In this document: one piece after another, positions 1 through 6,098 of the stretch
Layout: every line of letters starts with the position of its first letter
How positions within the stretch are numbered: the stretch's first letter is position 1
DNA from: an uncultured Oscillospiraceae bacterium
GTDB lineage: Bacteria > Bacillota > Clostridia > Oscillospirales > Acutalibacteraceae
Direction of reading: 5' to 3'
Length of the DNA stretch: 6,819 bases
Assembly (NCBI GenBank): GCA_900555545.1
Contig: USLQ01000056.1
Span: 1-6,819, forward strand
The notes under the pieces: generated by a model
Seen by the model: only the letters and a program-made list of their open reading frames with translations
The model's database searches: none
What the model was told of the DNA's origin: nothing
Made by a program: the position numbers and the translations under genes

Positions 1-399
1 AAACTGGCCACCTATGCCTCCCGCTGTATTGAAAACGAAGTGTTAATGCATTTCCGCTCCGCACGCAAAAGCGCACAGGACGTGTATATGGGCGACAGCA
101 TTGATACGGACAGCGACGGGAACCCACTCACCCTAATGGATGTACTGTGTACAGAAGATACGATTGCAGACGATCTGGATATCAAAATTAAATCCGAGCA
201 GGTCAAGCGCTATGTTGAGCAGCTAAAGGATCCGCGGGAGCGCGAGATCATCCGCCTGCGGTATGGGTTGGGGAATTCTGAACCGCTCACCCAGCGTGAA
301 ACAGCCTCCAAGCTAAAAATCTCACGCAGCTATGTCAGCCGGCTGGAAAAACGCGCTTTAGAAAAATTACGCGCCGCATTTGAACACAACGGACCGTAG
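1..399 (+). CDS. sigK: Sporulation RNA polymerase sigma factor, SigK-like (3' part; 5' end outside window)
   Basis: Sigma-70 family factor directing RNA polymerase to sporulation promoters; SigK is the late mother-cell factor. The reading frame is open from base 1, so only the last 132 residues are seen. Residues 1-19 (KLATYASRCIENEVLMHFR) match region 2.4, which reads the -10 element and is nearly invariant in SigE/SigK. Residues 20-60 (SARKSAQDV..., IDTDSDGNPLTLMDVL) are the linker and region 3, closer to SigK than SigE as I remember them. Residues 78-124 form region 4: REREIIRLRYGL, then the helix-turn-helix LTQRETASKLKISRSYVSRLEKRALEKLR, which reads the -35 element. It ends at TAG with no terminator evident before the next promoter. 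The missing N-terminus would hold the pro-sequence and core-binding region 2. In some spore formers sigK is interrupted by a prophage-like element; this cannot be judged here. SigE is the main alternative. Confidence 0.85.
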   Translation, partial: KLATYASRCIENEVLMHFRSARKSAQDVYMGDSIDTDSDGNPLTLMDVLCTEDTIADDLDIKIKSEQVKRYVEQLKDPREREIIRLRYGLGNSEPLTQRETASKLKISRSYVSRLEKRALEKLRAAFEHNGP

Positions 400-422
400 G
401 AAATCCAACCCATTGCCCCATA

Positions 423-451
423 TTGATTTTATCTCCAGTTTGTGTTATAAA
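423..451 (+). promoter_or_regulatory. Putative sigma-A-type promoter for the GH16 gene
   Basis: TTGATT (423-428) as -35 and TATAAA (446-451) as -10 are separated by exactly 17 bp. Transcription would start near 458, leaving about 30 nt before the ATG at 490. The short leader also argues against the in-frame ATG at 475. There is no experimental support; the spacing and hexamer match are the evidence. Confidence 0.55.
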
Positions 452-476
452 TCAAAAGGAACGTCAAACCGCCTAT

Positions 477-481
477 GGAGG
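477..481 (+). promoter_or_regulatory. Ribosome binding site that fixes the GH16 start
   Basis: GGAGG lies 8 nt before the ATG at 490. It overlaps the in-frame ATG at 475, whose own upstream AGGA (457-460) sits 14 nt away, which is too far. The start at 490 is therefore preferred over 475, removing five residues (MEDEA) from the longest reading. Confidence 0.75.
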
Positions 482-489
482 ATGAAGCC

Positions 490-1413
490 ATGCTGAAAAA
501 AATTCCAAATACAGCTCCCTTTTCCCCAAACCCTAAGGAGTGGGAGCTCACCTTTGAGGACAATTTTGATACCCTTGATTTAAACAAATGGAAGATCAAT
601 ACAGCGCGGGATCCCGAAAATCCGCAGAAAAGTGGCATCCGGCGTGCGGCGTACTGTGTGGATGATCCGGATGTAATCTTTGTCCGAGACGGAAAGCTTT
701 ACATCCGCACATTGTGGAAAAACGGCATGTACGGCGAGGGATGGTACACCGGATTTATGGAAACCAGCCGTATAGTTCATCCCGAATATGCAATGGGAGG
801 GAAATACTCCGGTTTCTCGCAGACAGGCGGATATTTCGAGGTGCGTTGCCGGGTTGCACGTGCCGTTGGGATCTGGTCGGCCTTCTGGTTGATGCCAGAC
901 AATTTCACCGCCTTCTCGGAGGAAGACAGACAGTGGAGCGGTGAGGACGGCGTTGAGATCGATGTGATGGAATCCCCTCATGCCTTTCATCTGCTTGAGA
1001 AAGAGAAAAATCAAAATATTCATGTCATCCATGCCGACGGATACGACGATCGTTTAAAGTCTCATTCCTCTCCTGCATTTTATGTCCCCAAAATGTATGA
1101 GGACTTCCACACATATTCCCTACTTTGGGAGGCCGACCGGTACGCCTTTTTTATTGACGGACACAGAACTTGGGAGACACAGCATATCTACGAAGGGCAC
1201 GATATGGGGATCTGCAAGGTACCGGAATACCTCATTCTCTCTACGGAAGTTGCCGGAAGCATCGAGCATGGTGTGGTTCATGAGGGGATGGTTCGAAATC
1301 CGAGCACAGGAAAACTTGAAAAATTCTGGTGTGGCAATCCCGCTAAGAATGAGAAATCCAAGCCCTATGATTTTGTGGTAGACTATGTCAAATGCTATCA
1401 AAGGAAACATTAA
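490..1413 (+). CDS. Glycoside hydrolase family 16 protein (beta-glucanase-like), no visible signal peptide
   Basis: A 307-residue single-domain beta-jelly-roll hydrolase of the GH16 type, a family of retaining endo-enzymes on beta-1,3/1,4-glucans and some galactans. Seen in order: WELTFEDNFD (18-27), the typical entry strand; GGYFEVR (113-119) and GIWSAFWLMP (127-136), the conserved core; the catalytic motif EIDVME with nucleophile E156, D158 and acid/base E161; HTYSLLWEADRYAFFIDG (207-224), a classic GH16 strand pair; and a closing DYVKCYQ strand. The extra residue in ExDxxE is the beta-bulge form seen in laminarinase, agarase and carrageenase types, not the EIDIEF lichenase form. The N-terminus (MLKKIPNTAPFSPNPKEW) has no hydrophobic segment, anchor or carbohydrate-binding module, so it looks cytoplasmic or non-classically exported. 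Its own promoter and terminator make it monocistronic. The fold and catalytic residues are secure; the substrate cannot be told from sequence. Confidence 0.9.
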   Translation: MLKKIPNTAPFSPNPKEWELTFEDNFDTLDLNKWKINTARDPENPQKSGIRRAAYCVDDPDVIFVRDGKLYIRTLWKNGMYGEGWYTGFMETSRIVHPEYAMGGKYSGFSQTGGYFEVRCRVARAVGIWSAFWLMPDNFTAFSEEDRQWSGEDGVEIDVMESPHAFHLLEKEKNQNIHVIHADGYDDRLKSHSSPAFYVPKMYEDFHTYSLLWEADRYAFFIDGHRTWETQHIYEGHDMGICKVPEYLILSTEVAGSIEHGVVHEGMVRNPSTGKLEKFWCGNPAKNEKSKPYDFVVDYVKCYQRKH

Positions 1414-1451
1414 ATTTTATCTTTGACTTATGATCTGCATCTTACACTCTG

Positions 1452-1482
1452 AACCTCCGGCGAACGTGTCGGAGGTTTTTTT
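1452..1482 (+). terminator. Intrinsic terminator after the GH16 gene
   Basis: A perfect 8-bp stem, AACCTCCG (1452-1459) with CGGAGGTT (1470-1477), closes a 10-nt loop. A run of seven T follows, counting the last two stem bases (1476-1482). It lies 38 nt past the GH16 stop and insulates the gene from the MarR operon. The minus strand shows no U-run after the hairpin, so it acts on the plus strand only. Confidence 0.9.
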
Positions 1483-1565
1483 AATAACGCTATCTGCCAT
1501 CAACCTATACAAATTATACCCTCTCATGGGTGCACATTTTCTCTCCCTCTTTTTAGTAAGAACGC

Positions 1566-1594
1566 TTGAAAGATCAAGCTTTTCGCTATAAAAT
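1566..1594 (+). promoter_or_regulatory. Putative sigma-A-type promoter of the marR-ABC-ABC-NUDIX operon
   Basis: TTGAAA (1566-1571) as -35 and TAAAAT (1589-1594) as -10 are separated by 17 bp, each one base from consensus. The expected transcription start is near 1601, giving a leader of about 30 nt before the ATG at 1632. The -35 lies inside the first TTGA-N4-TCAA repeat and the -10 overlaps the left end of the second, as expected for an autorepressed MarR gene. Confidence 0.65.
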
Positions 1595-1620
1595 TGATAT
1601 ATCAATTATTGACATGTCAA
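1566..1620 (+). promoter_or_regulatory. Triple inverted-repeat operator, TTGA-N4-TCAA x3, likely bound by the MarR repressor
   Basis: Three copies of TTGA-N4-TCAA lie in 55 bp. Site 1 is TTGAAAGATCAA (1566-1577), with arms extended by one pair to CTTGA/TCAAG. Site 2 is TTGATATATCAA (1594-1605), inside the perfect 16-bp palindrome AATTGATATATCAATT (1592-1607). Site 3 is TTGACATGTCAA (1609-1620), a perfect 12-bp palindrome. Centres are at 1571.5, 1599.5 and 1614.5. Site 1 covers the -35, site 2 touches the -10 and the expected transcription start, and site 3 ends where the ribosome site of the MarR gene begins. The repeats are seen directly; binding by the adjacent MarR protein is inferred from position and from the usual palindromic targets of that family. 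Confidence 0.75.
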
Positions 1621-1631
1621 GAGGCGATTCC

Positions 1632-2072
1632 ATGGAACATACATTTCACATGCTGATTTATCGGGCTTTTCACGCCCAGCGCAGTTGCCTGCGCCCGCAG
1701 CTGGATCAAATCGGGCTGGGAGCGGGGCAGCCCAAACTCCTCGCTTATCTGGATACACACGGGCCATGTACCCAGCGGCAACTTGCCGACTACTTTGAAG
1801 TTGATCCGGCGGCCGTCTCCCGAATGACCGACAGTCTGGAAAGAGGCGGATTCATCACTCGAACTTCCTGCGAAAATAACCGGCGCTGCGGCATGGTTGA
1901 CCTGACCGATAAGGGGGCGGAGGCCAATCGCAAATGGCAGATCAGCTGCCACACCATGGAGAAAAAAATGCTGGACGGGTTTACTGAGGAAGATCAGATC
2001 CGCTTTGCCGATTACCTCTCCCGCGCATACCAAAACCTGAAATCTTTCCAGAAAGGGGAAGATGAACCGTGA
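1632..2072 (+). CDS. MarR-family winged helix-turn-helix transcriptional repressor
   Basis: A 146-residue dimeric DNA-binding regulator, normal length for MarR. The winged helix spans about residues 31-95: QPKLLAYLDTHGPCTQRQLADYF, recognition helix region VDPAAVSRMTDSLERGGFI, then the wing RTSCENNRRCGMVDLTDKG. The wing departs from the usual DxRDxR pattern but keeps the closing V-LT-KG. Flanking helices (about 1-28 and 100-140) should form the dimer interface. Five cysteines (19, 46, 80, 86, 106) are present; whether any senses redox is unknown. The ATG at 1632 is chosen because AAGAGG (1619-1624) lies 7 nt upstream. A TTG at 1566 would add 22 residues but would place the promoter and operators inside the gene. 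The stop overlaps the next start by 4 bp (GTGA), suggesting translational coupling. Likely role: ligand-responsive repression of its own promoter and the exporter. Ligand unknown. Confidence 0.9.
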   Translation: MEHTFHMLIYRAFHAQRSCLRPQLDQIGLGAGQPKLLAYLDTHGPCTQRQLADYFEVDPAAVSRMTDSLERGGFITRTSCENNRRCGMVDLTDKGAEANRKWQISCHTMEKKMLDGFTEEDQIRFADYLSRAYQNLKSFQKGEDEP

Positions 2073-3820
2073 ACGATCTAAAGCAGTTATTTCACCATCT
2101 TGGGCCCTATAAAAAGGATTTTTTCATTGGTGCTATCCTGGTGATCATTGAGACATGTTTTGAATTGATCATTCCTCTGCTGATGGCGGATATTATCGAT
2201 ATTGGCGTTGTCAATCACGACACTCATGTGATTTTTGTCCGTGGAATTGAGATGGGTGTCTGTGCCCTCCTCTCCCTGATCACTGGGCTGCTCTATGCGC
2301 GTTTTGCCGCCCGTGCCTCCTATGGTTTTGGCGCGCGTGTCCGTGAGGCGGAATATGCCAAAATTCAGACGTACGCCTTCTCCAATTTGGACCGGTTTGA
2401 TACTTCTTCCCTGGTGACGCGCATGACAACAGACATCACTGTCGTTCAGAATGCTATCAATGCCGGGATCCGGCCGATGGTGCGCGGCCCGGTGATGCTG
2501 ATCCTGGGGATCGGACTGTCCGTGTGGATGAGCGCCGAACTCTCGCTGGTATTCTTCGCCTGCGCTCCCATACTCGCCGTTACGCTCGTTTTGATTGTGC
2601 GGCGTGTCGCCCCGATGTACACCCGCCTTCAGCGCGCCGTGGACCGGCTCAACGGCGTCGTTCAGGAGGGATTGACTGCGATCCGTGCCATCAAAGCCTT
2701 TGTGCGCGGCGAATACGAGGAGGAAAAGTTTCAAACTGTGAACGAGGAACTGCGCCAAACCAGCCAAAAAACATTCCACTATGCCGTCCTCAATCTGCCC
2801 GCTTTTCAAATCGTCATGTACACAGCCGTGGTGCTGATTATGTGGTTCGGCGGCAATATGATCATCAACAGCAGCTTGCAGGTGGGTGATCTGACTGGAT
2901 TCCTGAGCTATGTATTGCAGGTCATGAATTCCCTGATGATGATCTCCAATGTCTTTTTGCTGCTGACCCGCTCCCTCGCGAGTGCCAAACGGATCAATGA
3001 AGTGCTGACCGAAGAGCCGGAGATCGTCTCCCCCGCCGGCGCTTTCGCAGATATCTCGAACGGCAGTATTGATTTTGACAACGTCTCTTTCAAATATAAT
3101 AGGGAGGCTGAGGAGTATGCGCTCTCCAACGTCAATCTCCATATTCGCTCCGGGCAGACAGTCGGTATCCTCGGCGGTACCGGCTCTGCCAAGACGACTC
3201 TGGTCCAGCTGATCCCCCGGCTGTATGATGCGACGGACGGCGTCGTGAAAGTCGGCGGCCGAGATGTGAGGGAATACGATCTGGCCGCCTTACGCGATGC
3301 GGTTGGGATTGTCCTGCAAAAAAATGTTCTCTTCTCCGGAACGATCCGAGACAATCTACGCTGGGGAAACCGCGATGCAAGCGACGAGGAACTCTGGCGC
3401 GCCTGCCAGATCGCCTGCGCGGATGAATTTATAGAACGAATGCCCAAGGGCCTTGATACCGACCTCGGACAAGGTGGTGTAAATGTTTCCGGCGGCCAAA
3501 AGCAGCGGCTCTGCATTGCACGAACCCTGCTGAAAAATCCCAAGATCCTGATCTTTGACGACTCGACAAGCGCTGTGGACACGGCGACGGAGGGCAAGAT
3601 TCGCACGGCATTATCCGCTCTACCGGATATGACCAAAATTATTATTGCACAGCGGATCACTTCCGTGATGGATACAGACATGATCGTCATCCTGGAGGAT
3701 GGTCAGATCAACGCAGTCGGAACGCACGAGGAACTACTGCGTACCAATCCGATCTATCAGGAGATTTATGCGTCACAGGTGAAAGGAGGCGATTCAGATG
3801 GCACGTCAGCTGAGCGGTAA
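2069..3820 (+). CDS. ABC exporter half-transporter A (TMD-NBD), degenerate-site subunit of a heterodimer
   Basis: A 583-residue type I (type IV fold) ABC exporter subunit in the inner membrane, expected to pair with the next gene product to export a drug, lipid or peptide. Six membrane segments lie near residues 17-40, 56-80, 133-153, 157-178, 240-262 and 273-300. The nucleotide-binding domain follows: A-loop Y343, Walker A G369-T377 (GGTGSAKTT, Ala374 where Gly is usual), Q-loop Q417, signature VSGGQ (473-477), Walker B ILIFDD with D497 and Asp498 in place of the catalytic Glu, D-loop SAVD (501-504), and Gln528 in place of the switch His (IIIAQRI). Asp for Glu and Gln for His mark the non-hydrolytic site of asymmetric exporters such as BmrCD or TM287/288. 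The start is GTG, overlapping the MarR stop, with an AAGGGG ribosome site about 10 nt upstream. The 3' end overlaps the partner gene by 23 bp. Substrate not predictable. Confidence 0.92.
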   Translation: MNDLKQLFHHLGPYKKDFFIGAILVIIETCFELIIPLLMADIIDIGVVNHDTHVIFVRGIEMGVCALLSLITGLLYARFAARASYGFGARVREAEYAKIQTYAFSNLDRFDTSSLVTRMTTDITVVQNAINAGIRPMVRGPVMLILGIGLSVWMSAELSLVFFACAPILAVTLVLIVRRVAPMYTRLQRAVDRLNGVVQEGLTAIRAIKAFVRGEYEEEKFQTVNEELRQTSQKTFHYAVLNLPAFQIVMYTAVVLIMWFGGNMIINSSLQVGDLTGFLSYVLQVMNSLMMISNVFLLLTRSLASAKRINEVLTEEPEIVSPAGAFADISNGSIDFDNVSFKYNREAEEYALSNVNLHIRSGQTVGILGGTGSAKTTLVQLIPRLYDATDGVVKVGGRDVREYDLAALRDAVGIVLQKNVLFSGTIRDNLRWGNRDASDEELWRACQIACADEFIERMPKGLDTDLGQGGVNVSGGQKQRLCIARTLLKNPKILIFDDSTSAVDTATEGKIRTALSALPDMTKIIIAQRITSVMDTDMIVILEDGQINAVGTHEELLRTNPIYQEIYASQVKGGDSDGTSAER

Positions 3821-5618
3821 ACGCCCCAAAAATTTGAAGTTCACAGCCCTCTCCCTACTCCGTTACATGGGGCGGCACAAATTTTTACTGCTGGCTGTCG
3901 CCGTATTGGTCGCAGTCAGCGCCACCTGTAACCTGCTCGGAACGTACATGATCCGCCCCGTGGTCAACAATCTTGCATCCGGCAATATCCAGACACTGAT
4001 CCTTGGTGTCGTGATTACCGCAGCTATTTATCTGGCCGGGGCGCTGTGCACATACGGCTACACACAGGTTATGGTCAAAGCGGCGCAACAGGTTTTGCTG
4101 GATATTCGGCACGATTTATTCAACCACTTGCAAAAATTGCCTCTGCGATACTTTGACTCCCACCGCCATGGCGATGTCATGAGCCTTTTCACCAACGACG
4201 TCGACACGATCGCCGATGCGCTCAACAACAGTTTCGCCCTGATTATCCAGAGCTTTATCCAGATCGTAGGGACGCTGATTTTATTATTTGTGCTCAATTG
4301 GCGCCTCTCCCTGCTGGTTGTGGTGGGCTATCTGGCTATGTTCCTATACATTCGATTCAGCGGTAAACGGAGCAAGATGTATTTTTCCCAGCAGCAAAAG
4401 GCTCTGGGTGAGCTTGACGGCTATATTGAGGAGATGGTGAACGGCCAAAAGGTGGTTAAGGTTTTTAATCACGAAGCCGAAAATCAAAAAATTTTTCACG
4501 AAAAAAATGCCCGCCTGCAAAAGGCCGGGACGGGTGCACAAAGCTATGCGGCCACAATGATCCCGGCGGTAGTCAGTATCTCTTACATCAACTACGCGGT
4601 GGTGGCCGTGCTGGGCGGTCTGATGGCCATCCGCGGCATTACAGACGTAGGGAGCCTGGCCAGTTATCTGGTGTTTGTCCGCCAAGCGGCCATGCCGATC
4701 AACCAGTTTACCCAGCAAAGCAACTTTTTACTTGCTGCTCTCGCCGGTGCGGAACGCGTATTTGAGACCATGCAGCAACAGCCCGAAACGGACGCAGGCA
4801 CAATCCGCCTGGTTAACGTACGGGTAGATGGCGGCGCTCTTGTCCCTTGCAAGCAAAAGACAGGGCGATGGGCTTGGATGGATGAAAAATCCGGATCCTT
4901 GACACCGCTGCGCGGCGACGTCCGTTTTGAACAGGTGGATTTTGGCTACGAGGAAGGGCACCCCATTCTGAAAGACGTCTCCCTATACGCCAAGCCAGGG
5001 CAGAAGATCGCCTTCGTCGGCTCCACCGGGGCGGGCAAGACAACCATCACCAACCTGATCAACCGTTTTTACGACGTACAGGGCGGCCGAGTCCTCTATG
5101 ATGGGATAGACGTACGCGACATCAAAAAGGACGATCTGCGCCGCTCGCTGGGGATCGTCCTACAGGATACGCATCTGTTTACCGGTACGATTGCCGACAA
5201 TATCCGCTTTGGAAAATTGGACGCCACTCAGGAGGAAGTCGTACACGCCGCCAAGGTGGCAAACGCGGATTCCTTTATCCGCCGCCTGCCCAAGGGGTAC
5301 CAGACAATGATTACCGCAGATGGCGCGAATCTGGCCATCGCCCGTGCCGCGGTCGCCGATCCTCCGGTGCTGATTCTGGATGAGGCGACCTCCAGCATCG
5401 ACACGCGGACGGAGGCGCTGATCGAAAAGGGTATGGACCGCTTAATGGAGGGGCGCACGGTGTTTGTCATCGCGCACCGTCTCTCCACCGTGCGCAACGC
5501 CAACGCCATCATGGTGCTGGACCACGGAAAGATCATTGAGCGGGGAGATCATGACGACCTGCTGCGGCAAAAGGGCGTGTACTATCAGCTTTATCAGGGA
5601 ATGTTTGAGCTCTCATGA
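3798..5618 (+). CDS. ABC exporter half-transporter B (TMD-NBD) lacking the ABC signature motif
   Basis: A 606-residue partner subunit of the upstream ABC protein. Six membrane segments lie near residues 28-50, 66-90, 145-166, 169-187, 252-275 and 283-300. A linker of about 35 residues (336-371, with WAW at 358-360) precedes the nucleotide domain, as in related clostridial proteins. Catalytic parts look canonical: A-loop Y384, Walker A GSTGAGKTT (408-416), Q-loop Q456, Walker B VLILDE with D528 and catalytic E529, D-loop SSID (532-535), switch His560 (VIAHRL). The signature is missing: GANL (509-512) runs straight into AIARAAVADPP, where relatives carry SQGQRQLL in between. Both sides stay in frame, so this reads as a 24-bp deletion rather than a frameshift. 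ATG is chosen with AAAGGAGG (3782-3789) 8 nt upstream. Subunit A still supplies VSGGQ to this subunit's catalytic site, so some ATPase activity is conceivable, but reduced or lost transport is likely. Confidence 0.9.
   Translation: MARQLSGKRPKNLKFTALSLLRYMGRHKFLLLAVAVLVAVSATCNLLGTYMIRPVVNNLASGNIQTLILGVVITAAIYLAGALCTYGYTQVMVKAAQQVLLDIRHDLFNHLQKLPLRYFDSHRHGDVMSLFTNDVDTIADALNNSFALIIQSFIQIVGTLILLFVLNWRLSLLVVVGYLAMFLYIRFSGKRSKMYFSQQQKALGELDGYIEEMVNGQKVVKVFNHEAENQKIFHEKNARLQKAGTGAQSYAATMIPAVVSISYINYAVVAVLGGLMAIRGITDVGSLASYLVFVRQAAMPINQFTQQSNFLLAALAGAERVFETMQQQPETDAGTIRLVNVRVDGGALVPCKQKTGRWAWMDEKSGSLTPLRGDVRFEQVDFGYEEGHPILKDVSLYAKPGQKIAFVGSTGAGKTTITNLINRFYDVQGGRVLYDGIDVRDIKKDDLRRSLGIVLQDTHLFTGTIADNIRFGKLDATQEEVVHAAKVANADSFIRRLPKGYQTMITADGANLAIARAAVADPPVLILDEATSSIDTRTEALIEKGMDRLMEGRTVFVIAHRLSTVRNANAIMVLDHGKIIERGDHDDLLRQKGVYYQLYQGMFELS
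5331..5333 (+). other. Junction of an apparent in-frame deletion removing the ABC signature of subunit B
   Basis: The CTG codon for Leu512 sits between GAN and AIARA. In the family as I remember it, this point reads GANL-SQGQRQLL-AIARA, so about eight codons (24 bp) are absent. The retained Leu could be either the one before or the one after the lost block, which fits loss between short CTG repeats. The absence is read directly; the ancestral content is inferred from family knowledge. Confidence 0.8.
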
Positions 5619-5623
5619 TTGAT

Positions 5624-5631
5624 GGAGGTGA
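5624..5631 (+). promoter_or_regulatory. Ribosome binding site that fixes a TTG start for the NUDIX gene
   Basis: GGAGGTGA is a near-perfect anti-16S match. Its GGAGG core ends 8 nt before the TTG at 5637. The in-frame TTG at 5619 and ATG at 5622 lie at or before this element and have no ribosome site of their own, so the longer N-terminus they would give (MMEVTA) is probably not translated. Confidence 0.7.
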
Positions 5632-5636
5632 CCGCT

Positions 5637-6098
5637 TTGGTAAAATACACCTGGGTCAAAGCTGATGTCCCGCTGGAACTCCCTGTCAGACAAGTATATG
5701 GTATTGTATTTTCCGACAGTGGAAAAGTTCTCTTGCGGGTTGACAGAGGCGAATATAAACTGACCGGCGGAAAGCCGGAACAGCATGATAACAGTTTCGC
5801 CGAAACCCTAAAAAGAGAATATCTGGAAGAACTGAACGTTGAAATTACCGAAATCCATTACTTAGGTTATTTGCTGGTTGAGGAAAACGAAGCACAGTAC
5901 GCACAAATCCGAATGATTGCCAAAATCAAACAAGTAGGCACAATTAGGCCAGATCCGGATAACGGAAAAACATATCAAAGATTCTGGGTCAGTCCCAACG
6001 ACGTGAAAGGCTATTTGGCCTATCCCGATTCTGCGGGAAATCAAATGATCGACGCAGCAATCGCGTTCGCTGCTAAAAAGTACGGCCTGAAGTTTTAG
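5637..6098 (+). CDS. NUDIX-fold hydrolase-like protein, last gene of the MarR operon
   Basis: A 153-residue single-domain protein of NUDIX type; such proteins usually hydrolyse a nucleoside diphosphate linked to another group, using Mg2+ or Mn2+. Residues 19-35 (QVYGIVFSDSGKVLLRV) form the opening strands. The box region is GGKPEQHDNSFAETLKREY (44-62) followed by LEELN (63-67). The metal-binding REYLEEL core (R60, E61, E64, E65) is intact. The first half is atypical: Asp51 stands where the early Glu is expected, one extra residue precedes RE, and Asn67 replaces the usual Gly. A C-terminal helix (about 134-148) follows. It starts only 18 nt after the exporter stop with no promoter evident, so it is probably co-transcribed. 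The start is TTG on ribosome-site evidence. By eye it is more AT-rich than the ABC genes. Substrate unknown; a housecleaning role is possible. Confidence 0.82.
   Translation: MVKYTWVKADVPLELPVRQVYGIVFSDSGKVLLRVDRGEYKLTGGKPEQHDNSFAETLKREYLEELNVEITEIHYLGYLLVEENEAQYAQIRMIAKIKQVGTIRPDPDNGKTYQRFWVSPNDVKGYLAYPDSAGNQMIDAAIAFAAKKYGLKF

Noticed and set aside
1423..1434. TTGACT followed by TATGAT downstream of the GH16 gene as a promoter
   Set aside because: The two hexamers are directly adjacent with no spacer, and no suitable partner lies 16-18 bp from either. A terminator follows within 20 bp.
1566..1631. Longer MarR reading from TTG at 1566, or from ATG at 1614
   Set aside because: This stretch carries the promoter and three operator repeats. 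AAGAGG at 1619-1624 is correctly spaced only for the ATG at 1632, which gives a normal MarR N-terminus.
2087..3142. A 351-codon open frame on the minus strand, antisense to ABC subunit A
   Set aside because: It lies wholly inside a secure ABC transporter gene, has a His/Gln/Asp/Gly-rich unstructured composition, and shows no recognisable domain or ribosome site. It is a shadow frame.
2908..3690. A 260-codon minus-strand open frame over the nucleotide-binding domain of subunit A
   Set aside because: Arg/Ser/Pro-rich translation typical of a reverse shadow of a GC-biased gene; no motif and no promoter context.
5295..5400. Frameshift or sequencing indel as the cause of the missing signature in subunit B
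   Set aside because: The frame and family-like sequence are correct on both sides of the junction, so a single-base indel cannot explain it. Loss of a multiple of three bases is required.
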